From: Erythrocercus mccallii
Taxonomy: Eukaryota > Chordata > Aves > Passeriformes > Dicruridae
Direction: 5' to 3'
DNA length: 64,000 nt
NCBI GenBank assembly: GCA_013397435.1
Contig: VZRG01001045.1
Span: 3,549-67,548 of the forward strand
A model generated the notes under the pieces. That model was not told the origin of the DNA and searched no databases. It saw only the letters and a list, made by a program, of their open reading frames with translations. Shown in pieces: positions 25,216 through 36,410 of this stretch. Made by a program: the position numbers and the translations under genes. How positions within the stretch are numbered: the stretch's first letter is position 1; each line of letters starts with the position of its first letter.

Positions 25216-28004
25216 GCTGAAACCACAGCCAACAGAGCAATGAACAGAAATAATTTCAGAGCTGATTTACTCTTTTACAGTAAATGAAAGATGCTTCCTC
25301 AAAGAACATGCATCCTCCACTTGATGGCTTGGTTTAAATATTAGTTGATATAAAGCCACAGTGAGCAGCTTAATACCAAAGGTAACACAACTGAGTGTGA
25401 TAATGCAGGTAGAGTAGTAAAATAGTAATTCATAGTCAATACATTTTTTCTCTTTCTTTTTCTGCCTTCCTCCATTTTATACTTAGAAAAAAGATGTATT
25501 TATTATAGGAAGCTTTCCACCTTTAAAATTCCATATACAAAGAGATTTTGGCTACAGATTGAAAGGGAGTAGTTCTATACATTTCATTTATGAAACTAAA
25601 TTGAATTTAACTCCCTGATTTTGTGTATAAACTATCTGGTATATTCTTGAATTTCTAATTCAAAGAATAATCACAAAGCTTATTTCTTAGCCAACAAAAG
25701 AAATGTTACTGCAAATGTTGTACATATAAAATAAATATATTCTGATGATTATTTAATTGGCTCAATAGAAAACTTGCAAATCTGGTGTCAATTACCTTAT
25801 GTCCTAAGCAGGAAAAATATATAACACACTTAACCTAATATATAGCTATAAACATGATTAATGTATTTTGAGAATGCCCCACACAAGCATTATTTTCCAA
25901 AGATGACATTTTAATGATAGTTGACATGCAGTATGTGGCACACACGTTGAAAATCTATCGTGTCTTTAAATCTCTCGATGTATGCACATACATGCATCCA
26001 ATCCCCATGGCATGTACTCTCTCACTGAATCAATTTACATACCCAGGAGGACCATGCCTATTTTCACAGCCAGGGAGTTCAGTTAGTGCAGTTCACTAAG
26101 TTTGGTTAATCAATCCAAGTGTCTTCAGCTTAGATACCAAATGATCCTCTGCATGTAACCCATGCTTTGACTTATAATGCTCCTCAAAATGTTTTGGTTT
26201 TGGCTCTCTTCACCACAAAACAAGAAGCATGTTGGCTGCATGATTGCCTCAAGGCTACTGCACTGTAATACTGGCCTGACCTAAGTTCACACCAGGTTTT
26301 GAACATAGTCTTTGGGCCACTCTCCTCTCTTTCTTCATTTTATTTAACACTACTCATCTAGTCAGCATGTTCTCAAAAGAACCTGCCTCCTTCTAACCAG
26401 AAGGGTCATCTCTTGGACACAGGCACAGATCCTCTGAACTACCTTTGGCTGAGACCAGCTTCCACCTGCCCTGCATCTGTACTGGAGACTAGAGCACAGG
26501 AAAGTCTCTCCTGCCTAGCTTCCTTAGTGTCTCACATTTTTATTTCCATCATCCCTGGGTGTTTATTTTAATGCACACAAGGGTTAGGTCTCTGTCTGGC
26601 AGAAAGAAGTACAAAAGCAGCAGAACTTCTCAGGTGCTTTACATACCAAAGGAAAAAAGAGCTACTGAACATCATTTAACCTATGCCTACCTTGCCTTTA
26701 CCTATTCCAGATTCTGAATTATGACTCTCTTGGCAACAGTGGCAAAACCATAATGCAAATGTGGAAATATAACATTAGTACAGCAAAAGAAGGACTATTT
26801 TCCCTCTTAGCAACATCACACTACTACCCTGTTTGGCCCAGCATGGATGTCTGCCCATTGAAGGTGGAGCTCAACTCTGACTGAGCTGAGGATGGGTTTG
26901 GTTCACAGAAATCATATCCAAAATGCAGAGCTGCTTAGTATTTTTGCAAGGCAGTGACCTCAGCTGGCCAGTACCCCAGGAGACCATGTGTCATCATCAG
27001 ACTGCTGTGTCGGCACAAAAAGTTAAAATCACCTGGCTACCCCCTCTGCTCCGATCTCAGAGGGAACAAACCCAAACAGGGCTTGGTGGCAATAGGCCAG
27101 TAACTGAGTTCTCCTGCTGGCTGGCTGAGTGGGTGGGTTTTGGCACTCTCAGCCCATTCCTAAAAGCTGTATCTTCTCCTGGGTGGGAAGGATCCCTGTC
27201 CCAGGAAATAACTCAGGGAGCAAAGTCTGTTTGGGGGAGGTATTTCCTGCCTTGGAGAGATATAAGGGGAAGCTGCTCCAGAGCAGTGGCTGGAGGGGTG
27301 TGTGGGTATTTGTGCCAGATGGAGACAGCCACCAGTTAGTTTAACTCCACAGCAGGATTCACATTGCTAAGCCTGCTTCCAAGTGCAGCTGAAAAGGAAG
27401 GAGAGCTCCAGTTTACTAGGAAACACACTAGTTCAGCCAGTGCTAAAATCCATTTGATCCCTGTTTTCAAAGTTTACCTGTTCAGAAATACAATTATCAC
27501 CTAATCAAACATCATCTGATTCTCTTTTTACCTAGATAATGAAGGAGACCAGTTTTCTCCTAAATGTTTGACCCATTATGATTAATATATAATCTTTTAC
27601 AAAACAATCCAAGCTTGTTTATGACACAGAAAAATAAACAACAGGTGGGAAAGTAGAGTGTAACCAGACAAAAGCCACTGATATCTGAGCGTGTCAAGTA
27701 AAATCTCTACAGGAAGACAAAAATAAAGCAAAAGTCATACATGTATCACACACATGTATCACAGTCACAGATGCTTAACTCATGTACTGTAGTAGTATTC
27801 TGTGCTGTCCATTTCCAAGCGACCCTAAAATGCACAACCTAGATTTGGTGGGGAGTAGATAGGGACTAAGGGGTTATCAACCATCAAGAAATAAAGAAGG
27901 GCCCCTATGCCACTGAAGTACCAAGTCCCAGGAAAATCTACAAGACCATTTGCACAACTCATGTTCTAGAGCAAATAGAGAAATACTTGGGAGCACCTGA
28001 GAAA
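25216..28004. other. Unique AT-rich non-coding sequence
   Basis: No gene or clear repeat. The frame at 26923-27339 (plus, 138 codons) lies in a locally more GC-rich stretch but lacks any domain. A short duplication of ACATGTATCACA occurs near 27740-27765. Confidence 0.55.
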
Positions 28005-28185
28005 CAGGAGGTGGTTGAACACTACTCCAGATTTCCAAGGGAAGTTGTGGAGTCTCCACTTATGGAGATAGTCAAAACTGAAACCAGGCACAGCCTTGAA
28101 CCACTCACTGTAATGACAGCTTTGAGCAGAGGGATTGGTCTAAGCAACCTCCAGAGGCACCTTCTGACCTCTTTGATTCTGTGAA
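28005..28185 (+). mobile_element. CR1 LINE 3' tail
   Basis: A short plus-strand CR1 end. Blocks in order: GGTGGTTGAACACTACTCCA, CCAAGGGAAGTTGTGGAGTC, the TTTGAGCAGAGGGATTGG block, CCTCCAGAGGCACCTTCTGA and the end GATTCTGTGAA. These correspond to the CR1 3' region. Only about 180 bp remains and divergence is substantial, so it is older than the 40-kb copies. Confidence 0.8.
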
Positions 28186-29459
28186 AGAGACATCAAAGTA
28201 AACCGGACTTGTGTTCAACGCCTGATTTTAAGGGCTGTGTGGGGAGGTGTGGAAACACAAGCCATGCAGAACTTAGGAAAGAAAGGGAAGATCTCTCCTG
28301 TTTCTGTTGTGTGGTGCTGGGAAAGATAAAAAGGTTAAGGAAGCCTGGTCCTGTATAACCACTAGTTCTGCAGAGCCGGCAAATAAAGATATGGGGTAGG
28401 ACAGTCCACACAAAGGTTTCCTCAGTGCGTGTAAGTTGTTCTAGTGAGGCTGCAAATGGCTGACTGTGGGGCTGTTGCAGCCCAGTGCTGGCTGTCAAGA
28501 AGAAATTCCTTCTGCCAGAAAGAAAGGAGCAGTTTTCCTGCAAGGAATGAGCAGCTGAGAGAAATTTTGCAGCTCTGAGCGAACCTCAGCTGTTGCCAAG
28601 GTGCTCCCTCCCGTCAGCCCAGTCCTGTCTCCCGCCTCCTTGCTTTCCCCTATGCTTCAGCCACCTGGAGCTGCAGCCCTCCCCTTGGGGTCCTCCTCAG
28701 CCTTGGAAACCACATGGTATTTGGCTCAGAAAGGGCAGTTTTGCTATTAGACTTTGTTACCAAGGAGGGTGTTCAATCTCTGCCCCATGAAAGTCACAAC
28801 AGGCAGCCGTATGTGCTCTGGGCTAGGGTTCACATGGAACCCCAGTACAGATCACTCAAGCCCACTCCCTCCTGTCATCCCTACTTCTTCTTCATGTGCA
28901 TCCCCTCTTTCCCGCCCCATCACAGACAGGCTGCACAGACAGCTGCCCGTTACTACGCAGTAGTTGCTTGAATCCCACTAAATGCTTGTCAAAGTGCCCA
29001 GAGAGCTGAAAGTGAGCTCTTTAAATTACATTTGTTGAAAGATCCCTGGTGCCTGCTCCTGCTTTTCATTTTCAGCAACTCTCTGAAATCATAGTTTGTT
29101 TTACAGTGATGTTTTGTTTTTCTTTTCCTGCATCCAACCTATAAGTCATGGATGATGCATATTAGATACATTAAATGGGCTTCAGCGGGGCTGTGCAGCA
29201 TGTGTACATAAGGCTGAGGTCTGGGACAACATCATTTTTGTGTTTACTTTCTATACTGGGAAACTGTATCATGTGATGCTCCCTTATGCACAGCTCTGGA
29301 CAGACATTTGGCCTCATTTGAAACCTTAGAAAGAGGTTGTATGGAGCAGAGAGGCAAAACTTATGAGGCCATTGCTCAGGAGGAGGAGGAAAAAGCAGAG
29401 TCTGCTGGATGGGTTAAAGCAAAGCCTGGAAATCAGGACTGCTTGGATGGATGCCTGAC
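28186..29459. other. Non-coding sequence, no gene seen
   Basis: A moderately GC-rich stretch at about 28560-28960 contains several overlapping short frames but few CpGs and no recognisable protein. Nothing else identified. Confidence 0.5.
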
Positions 29460-29535
29460 CACAGCTGACAACGGACGAGTCTCTTCATTTTCTATGCTTC
29501 TGTTTCCCCATCTGTGAAATTTGGCCCCCCTTTCT
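29460..29535 (+). repeat. MIR-like SINE fragment
   Basis: AGTCTCTTCATTTTCTATGC and TTCTGTTTCCCCATCTGTGA match the sense-strand MIR block (cctctctgtgcctcagtttcc / catctgtaaaatgg). The flanking parts of the SINE are not convincingly present, so boundaries are loose. Confidence 0.5.
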
Positions 29536-32500
29536 CAAGGAAGGTATATAGAGGAAGTGTTTTGAGCTCCCCTAGCAGAATCATTTCTTTGTAGACAAGG
29601 AGCTCTCATATGTTTTCAGAAGAGTTTTAAATTAGAAGCAGAATGGCTCCTTCCATTTAAGAAGAACTGAGATTTTTGTTCTTATTATACATTTATGACC
29701 ATAGACCAGGTTTGGTTTGGTTTTTTTTTAAAATCATGTGCCTTTCCAATTTTGCTATTAATATGTCATGAGAAAATCAGGGATGGTGTCCAAATTCCAA
29801 TTCATGAGAATGGAATTAATATCTCCATTAAAATGAAAAAGGGGGAGTAATTTGGGGAAGTTTCAGAAGCTCTGGTGGCTAGCAGTTGGACTCATCTCCC
29901 ATCCCAGTGACTCATTCTGGGAATGGATACTGCCTCTGTCCTCTTCAGACATTTAACACCTCTCTAACAAGATTTAACATCAGCTGCAATGTGTGAACAA
30001 ATAATATGGAGTAACCTGAGACTTCCTAGGACATCCGTCTCTAAACTGTGTAAAGGGCTGATTCTGTCAGAGGTGGGTGGGAGCTGGCTACACGTTGGCC
30101 TTTTTGTTTTTAGTACCAGCAGTGGGGAATTTTGGTTACAAGTCATCCCTCCCAGATCATATTTCTGAAGATGTAAAGGAGAAAACGAGGTTCAGAAAAA
30201 AGCAGCCTGCCAAAAGGAAGAATATTTCAAGAAGATCTTTCTGACTCTCTCCAGATTATGTGTAAATTTAAGTTACTAAGAGAAAATGAGAACCATTTGT
30301 TTAAAGTTCAAATCCTGTCTGGCCTTTACTAGGCTAGGTTTCAAGCATCCTGTTTTGCCTAATCTCTGCGTCTCAATCCATCACCTTGATGCAACTTCCC
30401 CATGAGAGATCTCCATAGCTCTATCCGAGCTGTTGGACTTGGGAACAAAGATATCAGTGCCGGAGCTCTCTCCTGGCAAGGTTTGTGTGTTGTCAAGTGT
30501 TTGAGCACAAAGTGCATGAAATACCCCAAAGCCGTGTGCTTTCAAGTATCTCAGGCTGAGCAGGTGTTAGAAAATTGAATTCAAACCAAATCCTGTTCTC
30601 AAACTTTTCTGACTTTTATCTTCAAGGGAGCCCCATAGGCTGAGTTTGGGTTGTGGATTCCAAAAATATGATGGTGCCTCAACTCGCCCTTGTAATTTGG
30701 CTGTCATGGCTCTACCATTGTTCAAATTTACAGCAGTCCCACCTCAACTGTGTTGAGACAGAAATCCCAAATTCAAGTGTACCCAGGACAGTCTGGAAAC
30801 AAGTATTGAATATTAATTTTTTTAAAAATCCAATTTTTCCACAAATTTCTTTTTTAGATATTGTAAGTAATTTCCAGATCTGAATTACATAAAAACAATC
30901 CAGAATTTATATGTAGGTACTAAAATGGTTCTGTTCATTGGGAAAACTTGAGGATCCTATAATAAAAATTTAATGAAAGCAGTGTGGCTTCCTGACATTT
31001 CCAGCATAATTCATTCTATGTAATTTATAAGCCCTTAATTTATTTTTCAAAGTTCTGAAAGCTCAGTGTTTCACTGATGTATTCCCCATGAAACTTACCT
31101 CAACATATCTGTGTGGTTTCTGATGGAGAGCTTTAAAATAGTAGCCAAATTATAGGCACTGAAGTAAAATCCATGCTCCTAATAACCTCTACTCCTGCTT
31201 TCTGGGAAACACCTTGTCTTCCCTTTTTTGTTTTTGGGATGGGGAGTGGGGGGTGTGAGGCAGCAGCACAAGTGTTCTGCCTACAGATCTCCTGTGTAGA
31301 GCCTCAGGGAGGAAGTGGAAATACCCTCCCCCTTTAAGAAATTACAAGGAGCAGCACACACTCTTTTTACCAATAGCTTTTAAAGCAACTTTTGTTGGGC
31401 ACCCAAAATGCAGACACACCCAGAAAGATCAGTCTGCTCTCTTCTGGTGACGCTCACAATGATAAGAAGTGTGTACAGCCAGTCACAGGAGCAGGCTATG
31501 GGAGACATTGATAAAACCACTACCCATCAGACAAAGTTGGAATCAAAAGGGAAACTACTTAGTACTTCACCCATTGTCAGTCACCTACCATATAAAGAGA
31601 TGACTGTGCTCAGGAATCTGTTTGTCATTGCTAATAATTTTTTTTCACAATATATATGTCCTCTTTCATTTCACAAATACAAAAATCAGGCCTATATCAC
31701 TCAACAAAACCTTTGCTGCAAGCATTTTGTCAGATTAGCCTATAAGAACACTGACAATTTTACAGGCAATGGAGATTTAAGAAGATGAACTATTGCAGCC
31801 TTTGACAATCAGATTGTTGTAATGATGAGAAGACATGATGAGAAATCAGTGGTTTCCACTATGATGAGGGGAAAACTGATGTGATTTTACAAACCAGAAC
31901 ATGCAAGGGAGGATGCAGTCCAGTATAAGCGATAGAAACCTGAGCTTTTGATAAACCCCCTGCATCTCTGCTGACAGGTGGGGAGTACTTACTGCTTCCT
32001 TCCATGCCCAGAATCTTCTTAATCCCTTCACGATAAACACAGGAACCTCATGGTGTAATGGCTGTGCCAATGTGAGGTGACTGGTGCTGCTGCAAGCTCA
32101 TGTCCATCTCGCAGCAAAGCATCCCATAGATGCTATAAGAGAGGAGAAAGCCTTTTGATCACTCCTGAGCACCTCCATCTCATGCCATCAGCTCCCAGAT
32201 GTGGCTGATGGACTTAGCTCCACCACAGGCCCGCTGAAATGCTTTTCTGGGACTTATGGGGGTTGAGGTCCTGAATACAACTGATCATAGGTGATGATCA
32301 CTGAGTGGTTACTGAGATGGTACAGATTTTCCTGAAAGCCCTGACTCCTGAAGTCATCTGGTTACAGGTGGAGCTCAGTTTCCATTCTAAAAGGAAAGAC
32401 TTCTAGCCCTGGTAGATGCAGGAAAGTCCTCAAAATGCAGTATCTAAGGGCTCTAAACATAGTATCCAATGCAAAGAAATTAAATTATATTCTTTTAAGT

Positions 32501-35500
32501 ATCTTACTATTTTACAATCTGTCTTGCAATTCATTTTTGAAATTCCTGACATTATATGCGCAGGAATGAAAGTATCTGCTCCTTGACCTCAGAAAAGTCT
32601 TGTAATACCGACAAATTATTTCATTAACATATAGCAGCCATTGTGCTACCTCTAAAATCTAGCAGCCACTTCTAAAATATTTTCAACTGCCCGAGGTAAC
32701 TAAATAATGATACTTCATTATTTGCAGGTTGCTTAAGCATTCTCTATGTTAAGTACAGGGAAGTTTAGATAACATCTAATTGCAAAGAGAAGCACTGGAA
32801 AGTTTCTGAGGGTGGCAACTGCATACCTAAATGACACTTATTTATTTAGAAGTGCTAAAGACATGCCTTTCACTTATCCTAGGCAGACATAGAGCCTTAA
32901 AATCAAAACTCATGCAATATTGCTTGGCTCAGTGCCTATACTTGGAAGAACTTTTTCATCACACCCAAACTAAGAAACTCCTTTCCCAGTTTCTATCACT
33001 TAATCATCCTTCCTCTGCAGACAGCATCCAGAGCAAAAAATGGGTTAGCAGAGAAATCGTTGCTCAACTACAAGGCTGCAGATTAATCTTTTAAACATGT
33101 TACCAAAATAATAAGAAATGTACAGATTTATTCACCGAGTTTTGGCTGCCATGATTAATTCCAGAGCTAATTGTTCTCCAGCCTATCAAACCCTGAACAT
33201 GGGTATTGTGATTGAAACACTCACACAACTGTAGCAATGGCAGTGAGGATGTGGTATAACAACACTATGAGCATGGCAATGGTGTTGTCCATAATTTAGT
33301 GCTGACAGTCCTTAGCAAAACTGTGGCCATGAGACATAGTTTCAGAATTAACACTTATAGGACAGGAAAGCATGTTATTGTCATTGAGCTGGAATGACCC
33401 ACTGAATACAAGCCATGGAATCAGTGATTGCCTCTATCACATACTCACTTCATGCTGAGCTGGATTTTTTCAAGGGTTAATATGCTGATACAGGCAAGGC
33501 CATACAAGGTTCTCTATCATCCCAATCCCATTACACAGATTGGAGACCTCTTTTGAAAGAACCTCCAACAATACTTTTAAAAAAATGTCTTCCCTTCCCC
33601 CAGCCCCAGAGCAACATACATCAAAAGAAGGTTTTCAACACTGCAACCCTAACCCTCCCTCTTAGAAACAAGCACTTTGTGTTTCACATAAGCTGGACCA
33701 TATTTGGCACTGCTCCAGCCCTGTTTGGAATACGCACAACTAGTGGCAGCTTCTTAATTGTAGAAATCTTTACCACTGCTCACTTTCCGCAAGGCACCTT
33801 TCCAAGGGAAGGAAGCTTGAGCAGCTCCCAGCCAGAGAGTGCTGTGTTCAGAAGAGTACAAAGAAAAGCTTCTCACTCCAGGCAGGCATGCGCACATGAT
33901 TCCAATATCCTCAGTCTGAGTTTGGAAGCTGCAGCTGCTACTTTAGACCTCAGCAACTGAAAACACCCCAGGGGGAGAGCAAGCAAGAAGTTCAGATCCT
34001 GTAGGTAGAGCCATGACAATGGCGTGGTTTGAGCCCTGCTGCAGCAATCAGCCATTGGTGCAGGACATCATATGGTGCTGGGAGAGCTTTCTGAGGCAGG
34101 TGGTTGTGCAATGAGTAAAAATAAAATGAAAACAACCTAGTTTTCATCAAGAGGAGAAGCGGCGAGAAGAAGCCATGGCAGAGAGTTGTTCTTATCAAAT
34201 TATTTTATAGGCAGGAAAGTGATATTTGTGCATAAAAGCAGCAGTGCAGAGGATTTGCACAAATGCCTCCAATAGCACCAGGGACATCACAGAATCAGGC
34301 CTTCAGAAGGAAGGAGAAATAAGGGTAGCACCAAAGCATACTTTCCTACTTATCACCTCTCCTGCTTCTCCAGATCTTAGTGACTTCTGTGGGGCCTCTC
34401 TGCTCTGTTCAGTTGGTGTCTTTGCTAAAACATTCAGTGACACTGTAAGGGAGAGAAGAATCTACATCAGGATATGTTGGGGCAAGCCAAATGTGGGCTC
34501 ATTTGGCCTGATACTCTGTAAAATGCTAAATATACTGATAGCCCTTCAAAACAGTTCAGTACTTTATCTATAACCAAGAGTGTATGGCTTTAATAAAATC
34601 TGCTTTGGAGCACTTTTTGGTGTGCTGTGGGTCTGAGAATTCTCTGTGGTTTGTGGTCACTTGTTTTCCTAATATTTTGGTCAGTGTCCAATCTCACTCA
34701 TGTAGCTGGATATACCCATGTAATTTCTGGTAGAATTGAATTTTCCACACAGCACAATTTATAGCCCTCTGGTGTTCCCTGACACATGAAGAGAGGTTAC
34801 CGCCAGCTTGACCAACTTTTACGTATTCATGCTTTCAAGTAAGGAGCAGAATAACATTAACTGATCTCTTCAAAGTGCTTTAAAAGTGCTTTAAAGTGGC
34901 CTAGTCTTCCCAAACAGGAAACAAATTCCACCATCTCCTCTTTTGTGACAGCAAAATGTTTCCTGAGGTGTGGGAGACCTCAGAGGGAAAGTTGGGATTT
35001 GAGAGTTTACGGTCCCATCACTCATTTTAAAGCTCTCAACTACAGTTCATCAACCACCAAAGGCCTTCCTCAGAAAGATGTTGGCTAGAGGGGTACTTGG
35101 GGTGCTGTGGGGGCTGTGGTGGGTAGGGTTCCACTTGGGGCCCACATCACCCCCATGGCACATCACCACCAACCAACAATGCAGCAATCACAGAGTCCCA
35201 AGGCAGGATAAAAGGAGATTTCTCCCATATCCCCCACCGACAGATCTGGCCTGAGGGCAGCTTGGAGACATCTGAGAGGAAGTCCCCAAGGAGCTGGTGG
35301 AATTACTTGGGCTGAGGGAAGAAGATCTGGGCATGGATGAGGCTGCTAGAGGTTCTCTGCTGCAAAACCAGCTCCCAGTGGGGCCATATTCAAAGTCTAT
35401 CTGATGGATATAAATCCTGCTTCAGCCTTCAGCAAATAGATGCAAGCCCCTCAGGACATGAGAAACATCAGCCACTGTAGGTGTCTGAAGCTGTCAGGCC

Positions 35501-35941
35501 ATTTTAGCTGGATAACAACAGCCAGACCAAGGGAATGCCTTCTGGAGCAGCAAAGCAGAGCTTGTCATTCTCATCCCCCGGAAGAACCAGGGGCAGCAGA
35601 CACAAGAAATGGGATGCAGAGACATTGCCAGGGGTCCCAAGGGTTTGAAGCACCCACTGGTGGCCTGTCAGGTGCAGGAAGTATTTTTGTCCCCAAGGTA
35701 GATCAGACTAGGGGCATATGGCCACTCTTGGAGTCCCTGAGATGGCTCCAGGTAGGGCAGATTGGGGTTTGGGCATTTCTTGGGAGGTGTGATCAGCCTG
35801 TGGGAAGAGACACTCAGTCACATGCTCTGGGAATAGTTGATTGTTGGAGTCCGGGGCACAGGAAAAATCCCTTGTGCTGCCTTGGGGGGTCAGGGACCCT
35901 GGTTGGGACTCCAGGAAAGCACTGCCTTTAACCTTAGTCCA
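29536..35941. other. Unique non-coding sequence
   Basis: No gene supported. Frames of 126 codons (31408-31788) and 135 codons (33553-33960) show no domain. A near-perfect 11-bp tandem repeat, AAAGTGCTTTA, lies at 34872-34893. From about 35100 to 35940 the sequence becomes GC-richer but is poor in CpG. It directly precedes the LTR and includes a 163-codon frame (35440-35931, plus) that I could not match to a retroviral protein. Confidence 0.5.
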
Positions 35942-36410
35942 TGGGAAAGGCTTCCCAGAATAACAGGAGAAGTGAGAACAACAAGCATCTAGAGTAAATA
36001 GTAGTATAATTTAGCACAGAGTGAAAACTTGTAGTTTAAGGTTTTTTAGAACAGGGGTAGATGAAGGCAAGATGGAGGATTCTGGGCAGTGACCCACGTT
36101 CTCCTTCTTCTTCTCCATCTTCTGCTGTGGATGTGGCATAGATAGATTGGTAGAATGAAACTGAGGTAGAAGTTACGTGTTTAGAATAAGTAGTGATTAT
36201 TGGTATAGAAATATAAACATAGTACGCTGTACATGTTAATTGGTGTAAAAACCCTTAAAAGAGCCTTGTTATCTCTGTCTGTGGGCTTTGTCAGCTCTGC
36301 CTTGAGGCAAGTTAAGCCTGGTGCACCACCATGAGATAAGAGCAATAAAACATCTTCCAAGACCGAAAGCTGCAAGCTCCACTCTTTTGATTCCAAACTC
36401 TGGTACTGGA
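35942..36410 (+). mobile_element. ERVL-like LTR, probably solo
   Basis: The segment has the layout of a plus-strand LTR of the ERVL-like class common in songbird genomes. There is a U3-like purine part (AGATGAAGGCAAGATGGAGG), then a TTCTCCTTCTTCTTCTCC tract and an AT-rich part (AGAATAAGTAGTGATTATTG). Next come TTATCTCTGTCTGTGGGC and TTTGTCAGCTCTGCCTTGAG, and then the polyadenylation signal AATAAA at 36344-36349 in the AGAGCAATAAAACATCTTCC context. I recognise this ordering from memory and have not searched it. No second LTR and no gag, pol or env sequence was recognised, so a solo LTR left by recombination is the simplest reading. Ends are uncertain by tens of bases. Confidence 0.6.
36344..36349 (+). 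promoter_or_regulatory. AATAAA polyadenylation signal in LTR
   Basis: A canonical hexamer within the LTR, in the position expected near the R/U5 region. Whether it is used is unknown. Confidence 0.55.

Noticed and set aside
26923..27344. Locally GC-richer frames (138 and 71 codons) considered as an exon
   Set aside because: No CpG enrichment, no domain and competing frames; no convincing acceptor/donor pair at the edges.
28380..28540. AATAAAGA with flanking blocks considered as a second LTR end
   Set aside because: A lone hexamer with no matching U3/U5 layout and no similarity seen to the LTR at 36 kb.
33641..33657. AACCCTAACCCT, telomere-like
   Set aside because: Fewer than two full TTAGGG units; a similar short match at about 42737-42752 shows this occurs by chance.
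35440..35931. 163-codon frame just upstream of the LTR, considered as retroviral coding sequence
   Set aside because: No gag, protease, polymerase or envelope motif is visible and the composition alone explains the open frame.
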